Notes: generated from the sequence alone by a model not told the origin. A stretch of 64,000 nucleotides of DNA from J029 sp964482495 (GCA_964482495.1 CAYZXS010000006.1:41319-105318); one strand, 5' to 3'; shown: positions 45,180 through 58,571, numbered from the stretch's first letter. Program-made: numbers and translations.

Positions 45180-46598
45180 ATGAACGCTCTCGCCTCGCTC
45201 CGCTCCTTCCGCGTCCTCGAGGGCTTGGTCCTCCTCACCCTGTGCGCCTGCGCCCGCGACACCCGCGCCGAGGAGCTCGAGCCGGCCGCCGAGCCGGTCA
45301 CCGAGCCGGCCGCGGAGAACGAGATCGTCGCTTGGGATCAGCCCGCCGAGGAGCCGCCGGCGGAGCCGACTGAGCGCGAGGAGCCGGTCGAGGGCGAAGA
45401 ACCGGTCGAGGGCGTGGAGCAGGAGGAGCCCGCGGGTGATGACTTGGAATCCCTGGCGCGGCGCGTCGAGATCCTGCGCTACTCCCGGGTCGCTCACGCC
45501 GAGGTCGGCGACGACCGCGGCGCGGAGGACCTGGCGAAGGCCGTGCAGCTGGGCGAGCTGCTGGTGGCGGGCGAGACCGGCGAGCCGCTGGCCGCGGCGA
45601 TGGCGGACCTACCGAGCAAGGAGGAGCTGGTCCGGTACCTGGCCTGGTCTTCCCGCAAGTACCGAGACTGGGGGAACGAGGATCGGGCCATGGCTTGCCG
45701 CGCGCTCGCCGCTCGTTACCGCGCTCAGCTCCGGGAGGAAGGTGTCGAGGAAAGCGCAGGGGAGGCTGGGGAGGCGGAACGGCGCCGCGAGGAGCAGGCC
45801 GCCCGCCCGGTCCCTAGCGAGGGCCTCGACGAGCTCGACCGCCGAATCGAGGTCCTGGGCTACGCCTACGAAGGTCTGGACCGCGCTGGCCGAGAGGATT
45901 GGGCGCACCAGATGGGGCGGTTCTACCGCCTCGCCGAGATGCAGCGCGCCGGTGCCGACGCCGAGGCCCTGGCCGAGGCCTCCGAGGGTCTGTCGATGGG
46001 GATGACGATCGAGCTGCTGCAGAAGGCCTCCGGCTATTACGACGAGTGGGGCTGGGAGGGCCGCGCCGGCGCTTGCAACGCGTTGGCCGAGTTCTACGCC
46101 GCCCGGGAGCGCGAGCGGGACGCCGTCGCCGAACAGCAAGGGCGGCAGACGCGGCGGCAGCGAGAGGCTGACCGTCAGCCCCGCCAGTTGGACTTGAGCG
46201 ACCGCGCCGACCGGCTCGATGTGCTGCGGCTGGCGCGCGCCGCGCACGCCGAGGCCGGCCACGGCGACGCCCAGGAGCTGCTCGAACGGTTCATCCACTT
46301 GGGCGAGCTAGGGCAGTCCGGCGCCGCCGCCGAGCGCTTGGCCGCTGCTTCGGAGGGGCTGACGACCGGCATGCTGATCGAGCTCACCGCGAGCGCTGCC
46401 GGCCTCTACCGCGGTTGGGAGATCGCCGACCGCGCCGCGGCCTGCGAAGCGCTGTCGGACGTCTACCGCCGCCGCGCGGCTCCAGCGCCTGACGCGCGCG
46501 AGCAGCGGCAGCTGCGGCAGCTGCTCATCCGGGCAGAGGAACTGCAGGCGGCGTTGGACCGGGTGCGCGCCAAGATCCACGCCTTGATGGAGGGCTGA
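45180..46598 (+). CDS. Lipoprotein with three internal repeats, function unknown
   Basis: 472 residues. Lipoprotein signal with Cys at residue 24 (TLCAC); acidic Pro/Glu linker to residue 85; then three helical repeats of about 93 residues at 89-181, 216-308 and 339-430. Each starts with R-x-(E/D)-(I/V)-L-(R/G) (RRVEILRYS, RRIEVLGYA, DRLDVLRLA) and ends with an aromatic-W segment and an ACxAL motif (MACRALAARY, GACNALAEFY, AACEALSDVY). Units are joined by charged Arg/Glu linkers. The last 30 residues look like a coiled coil (RQLLIRAEELQAAL). No known family; probably an envelope scaffold or partner-binding protein. Confidence 0.75.
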   Translation: MNALASLRSFRVLEGLVLLTLCACARDTRAEELEPAAEPVTEPAAENEIVAWDQPAEEPPAEPTEREEPVEGEEPVEGVEQEEPAGDDLESLARRVEILRYSRVAHAEVGDDRGAEDLAKAVQLGELLVAGETGEPLAAAMADLPSKEELVRYLAWSSRKYRDWGNEDRAMACRALAARYRAQLREEGVEESAGEAGEAERRREEQAARPVPSEGLDELDRRIEVLGYAYEGLDRAGREDWAHQMGRFYRLAEMQRAGADAEALAEASEGLSMGMTIELLQKASGYYDEWGWEGRAGACNALAEFYAARERERDAVAEQQGRQTRRQREADRQPRQLDLSDRADRLDVLRLARAAHAEAGHGDAQELLERFIHLGELGQSGAAAERLAAASEGLTTGMLIELTASAAGLYRGWEIADRAAACEALSDVYRRRAAPAPDAREQRQLRQLLIRAEELQAALDRVRAKIHALMEG

Positions 46599-46604
46599 GC
46601 CCTC

Positions 46605-46630
46605 GGCCGCGGCGCTCGTCTGCCGCGGCC
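46605..46630. terminator. Bidirectional hairpin between convergent genes
   Basis: Perfect 9-bp arms GGCCGCGGC/GCCGCGGCC with an 8-nt loop between the stops at 46598 and 46642. No T tract. Confidence 0.5.
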
Positions 46631-46641
46631 CCGGGCGCGGA

Positions 46642-48333
46642 TCAGGGAGCCACGATCAACGGCACGGCCATCGAGCTGTGGTCCGCGAGGCCGTGGCTCG
46701 GGCCGCAGATCGCCGCCAGGTAGAGCGTCGAGCCGACCAGACGGTTCATCGCGCCCGGGTGGAAGCCGAGGTAAGCGACCGCCTGGCCGCTGCCGTCGAG
46801 CCTGCCCTGGGCGTTGCTGACCAGCAGCTGCGAGGGGTAGTTGCCGAAGAAGCTCTCGACCAGGGCGCGGTCGTAGCCGAGCGGCACCTGGAGGCCGAAG
46901 AGGTCGATCGGCCCCGTGCCGTGGGCCGAGACCAGGAGCTTGAACTCGTCGTAGCCGGCGCCGGTGGGGAAGTCGAGCTGGTAGGCCAGCATCCCGCCGG
47001 CGGCCGCGGAGAGCGCGACGGCGGACGGATACAGGAAGGGGTCGGCCTTCCACACCTGGGTCTCGCCAGCGCTGGTCTGGCCGCCGTGGTCCCGGTTGGG
47101 CACGCCGAGGATCAGACCCGAGGCGCCGGCGCCGCCGACCGACAGGCCGAGCTGGTCGCCGCTCTCGACGCCGTCGAATCGTCGCAGCAGCCGGAGGTCG
47201 GCGCCGGAGTAGACGAAGGCGGCGCCGGTCAGGACCTCGGCGCCCGGCGCGCCGATTACGAAGTCGCCGACGCCATCGCCGTTGAGGTCGCCAGCCGACG
47301 CGGCGGACTTGCCGAGCCAGGAGACCGCCTTCTGGCCGTCGATGCGGTGGCTGAGCACCCCGGTGGCGCCGGAGAACAGGAGGACGCTGCCGGCCATGTT
47401 GCGGCCCAGCGGGTCCGCGGTCGGGTCGCCCGCGAGCAGCTCGGGCACCCCGTCGCCGTCGAGGTCGTCCAGGCAGGCGACGCTCTCGCCGAGGCTGCCG
47501 GACACCCGCGGAGAGACGAACTGTCGCAGGACCGAGCCGTCGGCGCCAGCGAAGACGAAGGCGGCGCCGCGCGCGGTGCTCGCCAAGCCAGCCGGCCGCC
47601 CGACGAAGAGGTCGGCGAGGCCGTCACCGTCGATGTCGCCGGCGGTCGAGACTGCGGCGCCGAGCTCGCCCCAGCTGTGGGCTCCGGAGAAGCGGAGCAG
47701 CTGCTGGCCGGTGGCGCCGGACCAGACCACCGCGGCGCCGCTCGACGGCAGGCCGGCGTGGTCGTAGTCGGGCATGCCCGCGATCAGGTCGGGTACGCCG
47801 TCGCCGTCGACGTCCCCGGCGCAGGCGACCGACGTGCCCAGGCTGGAGTCGGCCTGGTCGGCGTGCCACTCGAAGAGCTGCTGGCCGTCCGCGCCCGAGT
47901 AGACGCGGACGACCCCGCAGCGGACCAGGCCGGTGGCGGTGGCCTTGGGGGCGCCGACGATCAGGTCCCCGTGGCCGTCGCCGTCGAGGTCGCCGGCGGC
48001 GGCGACCGCGGCCCCGAATTCGTCGCCGGGCTCACCCGACTCGAGGCGCAGCAGCAGGCCGCCGTCGAGGCCGGAGTAGACCTCGGCGTAAGCAAGTCGA
48101 CCGGAGTAGCCGAACAGGTTCGGCGCGCCGACCACGAAGTCCTCGACGCCGTCGGCGTCGACGTCGCCGGCCGAGGCCACCGATTGGCCGTGGTGGTCGA
48201 AGCTGCCGGCTCCCTGGGTCTGCAGGGCGGAATCCCAGCTGCCGCCGACCTGGGCCGCGGTCGGCGCGGCGAGCAGCAGGAGGCAGGGGATCGCGGCGGG
48301 GGCAGGGAGCGGGAGGAAGGAGTGCAGCGCCAT
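46642..48333 (-). CDS. Secreted integrin-alpha-like FG-GAP propeller
   Basis: 563 residues, signal peptide ending TAAQ. Seven FG-GAP repeats of about 60 residues, each with a calcium loop D-x-D-x-D-G-x-x-D and VGAP/AG-P strand (DVDADGVEDFVVGAP, DLDGDGHGDLIVGAP, DVDGDGVPDLIAGMP, DLNGDGVGDFVIGAP), enough to close one seven-bladed propeller. The C-terminal 120 residues (VALSAAAGGMLAYQLDFPTG, GTGPIDLFGLQVPLGYD, SSMAVPLIVAP) are a different kind of end domain from that on the 27726-33169 proteins. A TACCAT hexamer on the minus strand (48396-48401) lies 62 nt upstream. Confidence 0.87.
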   Translation of the reverse strand: MALHSFLPLPAPAAIPCLLLLAAPTAAQVGGSWDSALQTQGAGSFDHHGQSVASAGDVDADGVEDFVVGAPNLFGYSGRLAYAEVYSGLDGGLLLRLESGEPGDEFGAAVAAAGDLDGDGHGDLIVGAPKATATGLVRCGVVRVYSGADGQQLFEWHADQADSSLGTSVACAGDVDGDGVPDLIAGMPDYDHAGLPSSGAAVVWSGATGQQLLRFSGAHSWGELGAAVSTAGDIDGDGLADLFVGRPAGLASTARGAAFVFAGADGSVLRQFVSPRVSGSLGESVACLDDLDGDGVPELLAGDPTADPLGRNMAGSVLLFSGATGVLSHRIDGQKAVSWLGKSAASAGDLNGDGVGDFVIGAPGAEVLTGAAFVYSGADLRLLRRFDGVESGDQLGLSVGGAGASGLILGVPNRDHGGQTSAGETQVWKADPFLYPSAVALSAAAGGMLAYQLDFPTGAGYDEFKLLVSAHGTGPIDLFGLQVPLGYDRALVESFFGNYPSQLLVSNAQGRLDGSGQAVAYLGFHPGAMNRLVGSTLYLAAICGPSHGLADHSSMAVPLIVAP

Positions 48334-48490
48334 GGGAATCTCCGGGGCTCGGAGCGGGGATCGGGCGGCGGGGGTGGGAAGGAGCGTCGGAGGCCATGGT
48401 AGCCCGGTCCGCGGTGCCCGGCGGCAGCTCCTGGGGCTGCCGCGCCTGCTCTGCGTCCCAGGGCGTTCCCCCGGGATCCGCAGCTTGCCC

Positions 48491-48496
48491 TATCTT
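48491..48496 (+). promoter_or_regulatory. Candidate -10 hexamer TATCTT, leaderless geometry
   Basis: Ends exactly 6 nt before the ATG at 48503. A GGAGG between them is too close to the ATG to act as a normal Shine-Dalgarno site. Confidence 0.45.
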
Positions 48497-48502
48497 GGAG
48501 GC

Positions 48503-49207
48503 ATGACCGTCACCGACGTTCTCAAAGAGCTCGAAGCGCTCGGCAGCGCCCAGACCCGCAAGACCTACCGGCGCCACGGCGCGACCGGGCCGCTGTTCGG
48601 GGTCAAGTACGGCGACCTGAACAAGCTGGTGCGGCGGATCAAGGTCGACCACGAGCTCGCCCTCGGGCTCTGGCAGAGCGGCAACCTCGACGCCCGGGTG
48701 CTCGCGACCATGATCGCGGACCCCGCGAAGATGACGATGAAGGCGCTGGAGTCCTGGAGGAAGGACGTCGACTGGCACGGCCTGTCCTCGGCCTTGTCCA
48801 ACCTCGCCCAGCGCAGTCCGGTCGCGGCCAAGATGATGCGCAAGTGGATGGCCGCCAAGGCGGAGCTGGTCGCCTCGACCGGATGGATGATGCTGGCGGG
48901 GATCACCCGGGAGTCTCCGGAGGTCCTGACCGCAGACGACTACGAAGGCTTCCTCGAGACCATCGAAGGCGAGATCCACGGCGCCAAGAACCGGGTGAAG
49001 TACTCGATGAACGCGGCCCTGATCGGCATCGGCGCCTACGTCGACGAGGAGGCCGCCCTCGCGGTGGCCAAGCGGGTGGGCCCGGTCGAGGTCGATCACG
49101 GCGATACCAGTTGTCAGACGCCGCTGGCGGCGCCCTCCATCCGCAAGGCCGCCGCCCACCACCGGGCCAAGCTGGCCAAGCAGGAAGCGAGGCGGAAGCG
49201 GGTCTAG
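48503..49207 (+). CDS. AlkD-like DNA alkylation repair protein
   Basis: 234 residues, cytoplasmic, made of HEAT-like helices typical of the AlkC/AlkD family of DNA glycosylases that remove N3- and N7-alkylated purines. Family features: the start VLKELEALGSAQTRKTYRRH, GVKYGDLNKLVRRI, LALGLWQSGNLDARVLA and LVASTGWMMLAGIT (the Trp-containing helix). The usual catalytic Asp of AlkD cannot be assigned by eye, so activity is inferred; many relatives are uncharacterised. The ATG at 48503 is chosen because it begins the conserved domain. Basic tail KQEARRKRV could bind DNA. Confidence 0.78.
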   Translation: MTVTDVLKELEALGSAQTRKTYRRHGATGPLFGVKYGDLNKLVRRIKVDHELALGLWQSGNLDARVLATMIADPAKMTMKALESWRKDVDWHGLSSALSNLAQRSPVAAKMMRKWMAAKAELVASTGWMMLAGITRESPEVLTADDYEGFLETIEGEIHGAKNRVKYSMNAALIGIGAYVDEEAALAVAKRVGPVEVDHGDTSCQTPLAAPSIRKAAAHHRAKLAKQEARRKRV

Positions 49208-49238
49208 GCCACCTGCGCGCCGCTAAATTGGCTCGATC

Positions 49239-50141
<903 letters not shown>

Positions 50142-50204
50142 GGCCCTGGCCTCGCGTCTCCGCGGGCGCGTAGGCGGGTACGGGCGCGGGCCCGGGGCGA
50201 GGGC

Positions 50205-50210
50205 TAGGCT
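50205..50210 (+). promoter_or_regulatory. Candidate -10 hexamer TAGGCT
   Basis: 20 nt before the ATG of the S15 peptidase gene. Confidence 0.35.
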
Positions 50211-50230
50211 ATTGGCAGCCTCTTCGTGCC

Positions 50231-52087
50231 ATGCCCCGCTCCGCTGCTCCCCTGTCCTTCCTTCCGCTCCCTGGTCTCGCGCTCGCCGCCCTCGCCGCGC
50301 CGCTCGCCGCCCAATCCGCCGAACCCACGGTCCCGGTCTTCGTCGACGGCCTGGCGCAGGTGGTCGACGGCTTCAAGGACACCGGCGGCTGGATCCAGCA
50401 CGACCTGTGGGTGGAGACCGAGTTCGACTCCGACGGCGACGGCAAGCTGGACCGGGTGCACGTCGACGTCACCCGGCCTGGGCAGACCGACAGCGAGGGG
50501 CTGAAGGTCGCGGTGATCTACGAGACCAGCCCGTACTTCTCGGGCGTCGCCAACGGCAAGGGCTTCTTCTGGGATCCGGAGCACGAGCTGGGCAAGGAGC
50601 CGCCGAAGCGCGGCAAGGCGCCGAGCATCCGGTACCGCGACCGGCGCGGCCTGATGTCCCGCTCGCTGATCCGCACCTGGGTGCCGCGCGGCTTCGCCGT
50701 GGTGCACTCGGCTTCGCCCGGCACCGGGCTGTCGCAGGGCTGTCCCACGGTCGGCGGCGAGAACGAGGAGCTGGCGCCCAAGGCGGTCATCGACTGGCTC
50801 AACGGCCGCGCCCTCGGCTACACCACCCCCGACGGCGACGACGTGGTCCAGGCCTACTGGTCCACCGGCAAGGTCGGCATGACCGGCACCTCCTACAACG
50901 GCACCCTGCCGCTGGCGGCGGCGACCACCGGGGTCGAGGGCCTCGAGGCGATCATCCCGGACGCGCCCAACACCTCCTACTACCACTACTACCGCGCTAA
51001 CGGCCTGGTGCGGCACCCGGGCGGCTACATGGGCGAGGACATCGACGTCCTCTACGACTTCATCAACAGCGGCGACCCGAAGGGGCGCAAGAGCTGCAAC
51101 AAGACCGTGCGCGACGAGCTGATGGCGGACAACATGGACCGCCTCTCCGGCGACTACAACGACTTCTGGCACGGCCGCAACTACCGGGCGCGGCTCGACA
51201 AGGTGCGGGCGGCGGTGCTGATCTCGCACGGCTTCAACGACTGGAACGTGATGCCGGACCACAGCGTCGACGTCTATCTGGCGCTGAAGGAGCGGGGCGT
51301 GCCGGCGATGGCCTACTTCCACCAAGGAGGCCACGGCGGGCCGCCGACCCCGGAGATGATGAACCGCTGGTTCAGCCGCTACCTCTACGGCGTCAACAAC
51401 GGCGTCGAGCAGCTGCCGCGGTCGTGGATCGTGCGCGAGGGCGACTCCCGCGCCAACCCGACCACCTACGACGACTACCCGCACCCCGATGCCCAGATGG
51501 TGGAGCTGCACCCGCGCGCCGGGGGCAAGGGCTGGGGCGCGATGAACCCCTGGCCGGCCGACGAGGCGCAGGGCGTCGAGACCCTGGTCGACGACGTCGA
51601 CGAATCCGGCGCCAAGCTCGCCCGGGCCGATCGGTCGAAGCACCGCCTGCTCTACGTCACCGACGCGCTCGAGGCGCCGCTGCACCTCTCCGGCGCCGCG
51701 CGCCTGACCATCCGCGTCGCCGCGGACGAACCGGCCGCCAACCTCTCGGTGTGGCTGGTGTCGCTGCCCTGGGAGGAGGGCGGCAAGGTCTACGACAACA
51801 TCATCACCCGCGGCTGGGCCGACCCGCAGAACCGCAACTCCCTGCGCGAGAGCGCGCCGCTCGAGAAGGGGGAATTCGTCGACCTGGTCTTCGACCTGCA
51901 GCCCGACGACCAGGTGATCCCGGTCGGCCAGCACATCGGCCTGATGATCTTCAGCAGCGACCGCGACTTCACGCTCTGGCCCAAGGCGGGCACCAAGCTG
52001 TCGGTCGACCTCGACGCCACCAAGCTCGAGCTGCCGGTGGTCGGCGGCAGCCTGGCCTTCACGGCGGCGACCGGGGTCGGTGATTAG
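50231..52087 (+). CDS. Exported S15-type X-Pro dipeptidyl-peptidase / CocE-NonD hydrolase
   Basis: 618 residues, signal peptide ending PLAAQ. S15 features: DSDGDGKLDRVHVDVTRPG near the start, the YxTSPYF-type segment, nucleophile GMTGTSYNGTLPLAA, acid in SHGFNDWNVMP, base in HQGGHGGPP, then the C-terminal jelly-roll (LRESAPLEKGEFVDLVF, VIPVGQHIGLMIFSSD). The family removes X-Pro dipeptides or hydrolyses acyl esters; the layout is that of bacterial Xaa-Pro dipeptidyl-peptidases. Its last 8 bp overlap the sulfatase gene, so the two are co-translated, an unusual pairing. Confidence 0.9.
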   Translation: MPRSAAPLSFLPLPGLALAALAAPLAAQSAEPTVPVFVDGLAQVVDGFKDTGGWIQHDLWVETEFDSDGDGKLDRVHVDVTRPGQTDSEGLKVAVIYETSPYFSGVANGKGFFWDPEHELGKEPPKRGKAPSIRYRDRRGLMSRSLIRTWVPRGFAVVHSASPGTGLSQGCPTVGGENEELAPKAVIDWLNGRALGYTTPDGDDVVQAYWSTGKVGMTGTSYNGTLPLAAATTGVEGLEAIIPDAPNTSYYHYYRANGLVRHPGGYMGEDIDVLYDFINSGDPKGRKSCNKTVRDELMADNMDRLSGDYNDFWHGRNYRARLDKVRAAVLISHGFNDWNVMPDHSVDVYLALKERGVPAMAYFHQGGHGGPPTPEMMNRWFSRYLYGVNNGVEQLPRSWIVREGDSRANPTTYDDYPHPDAQMVELHPRAGGKGWGAMNPWPADEAQGVETLVDDVDESGAKLARADRSKHRLLYVTDALEAPLHLSGAARLTIRVAADEPAANLSVWLVSLPWEEGGKVYDNIITRGWADPQNRNSLRESAPLEKGEFVDLVFDLQPDDQVIPVGQHIGLMIFSSDRDFTLWPKAGTKLSVDLDATKLELPVVGGSLAFTAATGVGD

Positions 52088-53522
52088 CCGGGCCGCGCTG
52101 GCCCTCGGCCTGCTCCTCGGCGCGCAGTCGCCGGCCCCGGAGGAGCCGAGGCTCAACGTCCTGTTCCTGATCTCGGACGACCTGAGCGCGACGGCGGTGT
52201 CCTGCTACGGCAACGACGCCTGCCAGACGCCGAACATCGACCGCTTGGCGGCCCGCGGCACGCGCTTCACCCGCGCCTACTGCCAGTTCCCGGTCTGCGG
52301 GCCGTCTCGCGCCTCCTTCATGTCCGGCTACTACCCGCACGCCACTGGCACCATGGGTTACACCAGCGGGCGGGAGAACATCGGCGACCGCGCCACCTGG
52401 AGCCAGCACTTCCTCGAGCACGGCTACCACGCGGCCCGGGTGAGCAAGATCTTCCACATGGGCGTGCCCGGGGACATCGAGCGCGGCAGCGACGGCAAGG
52501 ACGACCCGCGCTCCTGGGCCGAGCGCTACAACAGCCGAGGTCCGGAGTGGAAGGCGCCGGGCGACGGCGAGCTGCTGGAGAAGAACCGGAACCGCGAGAA
52601 GCCGGTCAAGGGCGGCAACACCTTGGAGCTGGTCCAGGCCGACGGCGACGACCTGGTGCACTCCGACGGCAAGACCGCCGAGAAGGCCTGCGAGCTGCTG
52701 CGGCGCTACAAGGAGCTCGACCAGCCCTTCTTCCTGGCGGTGGGTTTCGTCCGCCCGCACGTGCCCTTCGTCGCCCCGCGGGCCTACTTCGAGCCCTACG
52801 ACTGGAAGCGGATCGATCTGCCCAAGAAGGTCCGGAACGACTGGGACGACATCCCCCAGGCCGGGATCAACTACAAGACCAGCCGCAACCTCCAGCTCGA
52901 CACCGAGCAGGAGAAGAAGGCGGTCGCCGCCTATTACGCCTCGGTGGCCTACATGGACGCCCAGGTCGGCAAGGTGCTCGACACGCTGCGCGAGGAGGGG
53001 CTGGACCAGAGCACCGTCGTCATCTTCACCAGCGACCACGGCTTCCACCTGTGCGAGCACGACTTCTGGATGAAGGTCGGCCTGATGGAGGAGTCGGCGC
53101 GGGTGCCGCTGATCATCGCGGTTCCGGGGAAGGAGCCGGCCGTCTGCGACTCCTTCGCCGAGCTGATCGACCTCTACCCCACGGTCGCCGAGCTCTGCGG
53201 GTTGCCGGTCCCTGACCGCCTCCAGGGCGAGAGCCTGGTCCGCGCCCTCGACGATCCCTCCTTCCCGGTGCGCGACGCCGCCTTCTGCGTCAACAACAAG
53301 AGCTACCTGCTCCGGACCGACCGCTGGGCCTACATCCAGCACGGGAAGGACGGGGAGCTCGGGCTGCAGCTCTACGACATGGAGAAGGACCCGGGGCAGT
53401 ACACCAACCTCGCCGAGAAGCGCCGCTACGCGAAGGTCGTCGCGGCCTTTCGGGAGCAGCTCGCCGCCAAGCTGGCGGCGGTCCGGGACAACGACCTCGG
53501 CGAGCCCGAGGCCGCGCGCTAA
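52080..53522 (+). CDS. Exported sulfatase, iduronate-2-sulfatase-like
   Basis: 480 residues, GTG start overlapping the S15 stop; short signal peptide ending LLGAQ. Sulfatase family marks: metal Asp pair in FLISDDLSATAVSCYGN, the formylglycine site C-G-P-S-R in FPVCGPSRASFMSGYYPH, FTSDHGFHLCEHDFWMK, and a C-terminal LYDMEKDPGQYTNLAE. The CxPxR site requires a formylglycine-generating enzyme; the FGE-like domain in this window lacks the needed cysteines, so the maturase must be elsewhere. The substrate may be a sulfated polysaccharide. Confidence 0.92.
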   Translation: MISRAALALGLLLGAQSPAPEEPRLNVLFLISDDLSATAVSCYGNDACQTPNIDRLAARGTRFTRAYCQFPVCGPSRASFMSGYYPHATGTMGYTSGRENIGDRATWSQHFLEHGYHAARVSKIFHMGVPGDIERGSDGKDDPRSWAERYNSRGPEWKAPGDGELLEKNRNREKPVKGGNTLELVQADGDDLVHSDGKTAEKACELLRRYKELDQPFFLAVGFVRPHVPFVAPRAYFEPYDWKRIDLPKKVRNDWDDIPQAGINYKTSRNLQLDTEQEKKAVAAYYASVAYMDAQVGKVLDTLREEGLDQSTVVIFTSDHGFHLCEHDFWMKVGLMEESARVPLIIAVPGKEPAVCDSFAELIDLYPTVAELCGLPVPDRLQGESLVRALDDPSFPVRDAAFCVNNKSYLLRTDRWAYIQHGKDGELGLQLYDMEKDPGQYTNLAEKRRYAKVVAAFREQLAAKLAAVRDNDLGEPEAAR

Positions 53523-53535
53523 CCAGCCGGGGCGG

Positions 53536-55059
53536 TCACTCCAGGCTCAGGTTGAGCTCGTCCGTCTGCAGCGCGTCCAGCGCCCGGATCACCAGCCGCA
53601 CGACGCGGCGGATCTTGTCGTAGTCGATCTTGTCGACGGTGTCGGTCGGCCGGTGGTAGTCCTCGTGCACCCCGGAGAACAGGAAGCAGACCGGGATGCC
53701 GAGCTTGGCGAACTGGGCGTGGTCGGAGCGGCCGTAGTAGTCGTCGGCGCTGCCGAGGCCCTCGTAGCCTTGCTCCTCGCCCTCGGGGAAGCTGCCGAAG
53801 CCTTCGGCGGAGGCGAAGCGCTCCATCAGCGCCGTGAGGCCGTTGTAGCCCTCGTGCTCCCGGCTCGGGGTGACGTAGAGCACCTTCGGGCCGTTGCGGC
53901 CGATCATGTCGATGTTGAGGTTGGCGATCGGGCGCATGCCGTCCGGGAGCAGCGGGTTCTCGGCCCAGGCCCGCGAGCCCCACAGGCCCTTCTCCTCGCC
54001 GGACACCCAGATCAGCATCACCGAGCGCCGCATCGGGCCGTACTCGACCAGCGCCTCGGCGAGCGCCAGCAGGCCGCTGGTGCCGGAGCCGTTGTCGTCG
54101 GCGCCGTTGTAGATCTCCCCGCCCGAGGCGCCGACGTGGTCGTAGTGGGCCGAGATCAGGATCACCTCGTTCCGCAGCTCCGGGTCGCTGCCCGGCCACA
54201 GGCCGCAGACGTTCTCGGCCACGATCGGGTTCTCGTCGGCGCTGCGGCGCTCCGCGAGCTGAGCGTCGAGGCGGCCGCCGTCCGCGGGGGCGCCGGCCAG
54301 CAGGGCGTCGCGGAGCTCATCGCTCAGGGCCAGCACCGGGAAGGGCGGGCGGCGCCGGCCGCCGTCGCCTTCCTTCGCCGGCCAGCTGACCCGCTCGCTG
54401 AAGGCGCGGTCGGCGTCGGCGCCGAAGTGAGCCAGGACCGGCCCGAGCTCGGCGTCGTCATCGCTGACCAAGAGCAGCCCCACCGCCCCGGCGCGCTGCG
54501 CCCGCCAGTAGAGCCGCCACAGGCTCTGCCCGGAGTAGCGGCACAACGCCCAGCAGCCGTCCAGCTCCTCGGCGTCGAAGAAACCCTCGCCGCCGTCGCC
54601 GCACGAGACGACGCCGGCCTCGCGCTCGAGGTCGGTGACCGCCCAGCGCCCGGCGGCGCGGTAGTCGCGGCCGTGGACCAGCTCGCGGCGCTGCCCCCCT
54701 AGGGTCAGGGTGGCCGTCAGGGACCCGCGCTCGAGCTGCCTGCCCTCGAGCGGATAGCCGTAGAGGTAGCGGTCGCCGGCGCCGGGCTGGAAGCCGAGCA
54801 GATCCAGCCGCGCCCGCAGGTAGCGGGCGGCGATGCGCAGGCCCGGCGAGACGGTGTCGCGGCCCCGCAGCTCGTCGTCGGCGAGGAAGCGCAGGTCGGC
54901 TTCGATGGCGTCCGGGTCGACGCTGGCGAGGGCGGCGTCGACCGGCGCTAGATCCGCTTTCGTCGCCGCGTGACCGGAAACGAAGCCTTGCGGGGCCGCG
55001 GCCGGCAGGGAGGCGGCCAGGAGACCGAGGAAGAGACCAAGGAGGTGGGGGAGCTTCAT
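53536..55059 (-). CDS. Exported M28 zinc peptidase with PA domain
   Basis: 507 residues, signal peptide followed by PQGFVSGH. Domain order: N-terminal catalytic part, a protease-associated insertion (about 90-280, with CWALCRYSGQSLWRLYWRAQ and AGAVGLLLVSDDD), then the M28 core. All two-zinc ligands are visible: SAHYDHVGAS, YNGADDNGSGTS, SGEEKGLWGSRA, NLNIDMIG and DYHRPTDTVD. The probable activity is aminopeptidase, removing N-terminal residues outside the cytoplasm. TAGCCT on the minus strand (55084-55089) lies 24 nt upstream. Ends 14 bp from the convergent sulfatase stop. Confidence 0.93.
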   Translation of the reverse strand: MKLPHLLGLFLGLLAASLPAAAPQGFVSGHAATKADLAPVDAALASVDPDAIEADLRFLADDELRGRDTVSPGLRIAARYLRARLDLLGFQPGAGDRYLYGYPLEGRQLERGSLTATLTLGGQRRELVHGRDYRAAGRWAVTDLEREAGVVSCGDGGEGFFDAEELDGCWALCRYSGQSLWRLYWRAQRAGAVGLLLVSDDDAELGPVLAHFGADADRAFSERVSWPAKEGDGGRRRPPFPVLALSDELRDALLAGAPADGGRLDAQLAERRSADENPIVAENVCGLWPGSDPELRNEVILISAHYDHVGASGGEIYNGADDNGSGTSGLLALAEALVEYGPMRRSVMLIWVSGEEKGLWGSRAWAENPLLPDGMRPIANLNIDMIGRNGPKVLYVTPSREHEGYNGLTALMERFASAEGFGSFPEGEEQGYEGLGSADDYYGRSDHAQFAKLGIPVCFLFSGVHEDYHRPTDTVDKIDYDKIRRVVRLVIRALDALQTDELNLSLE

Positions 55060-55142
55060 GGGGGGAGAGGCCTGCGCCTGGACAGGCTACGGCCCCAGCC
55101 CGCCGGCCGTCAGGCACTGTTAGCCGGGGGAGGGGGGGAGGG

Positions 55143-58571
<3,429 letters not shown>

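Noticed and set aside
44842..45183. Plus-strand frame starting MESSPVRG
   Set aside because: Pro/Arg/Ser-rich out-of-frame reading across the tiny lipoprotein; no signal or domain.
53536..55059. M28 protein as the glutaminyl cyclase needed for the Gln pattern
   Set aside because: It has the full two-zinc ligand set and a PA domain of aminopeptidases rather than the single-zinc site of cyclases.
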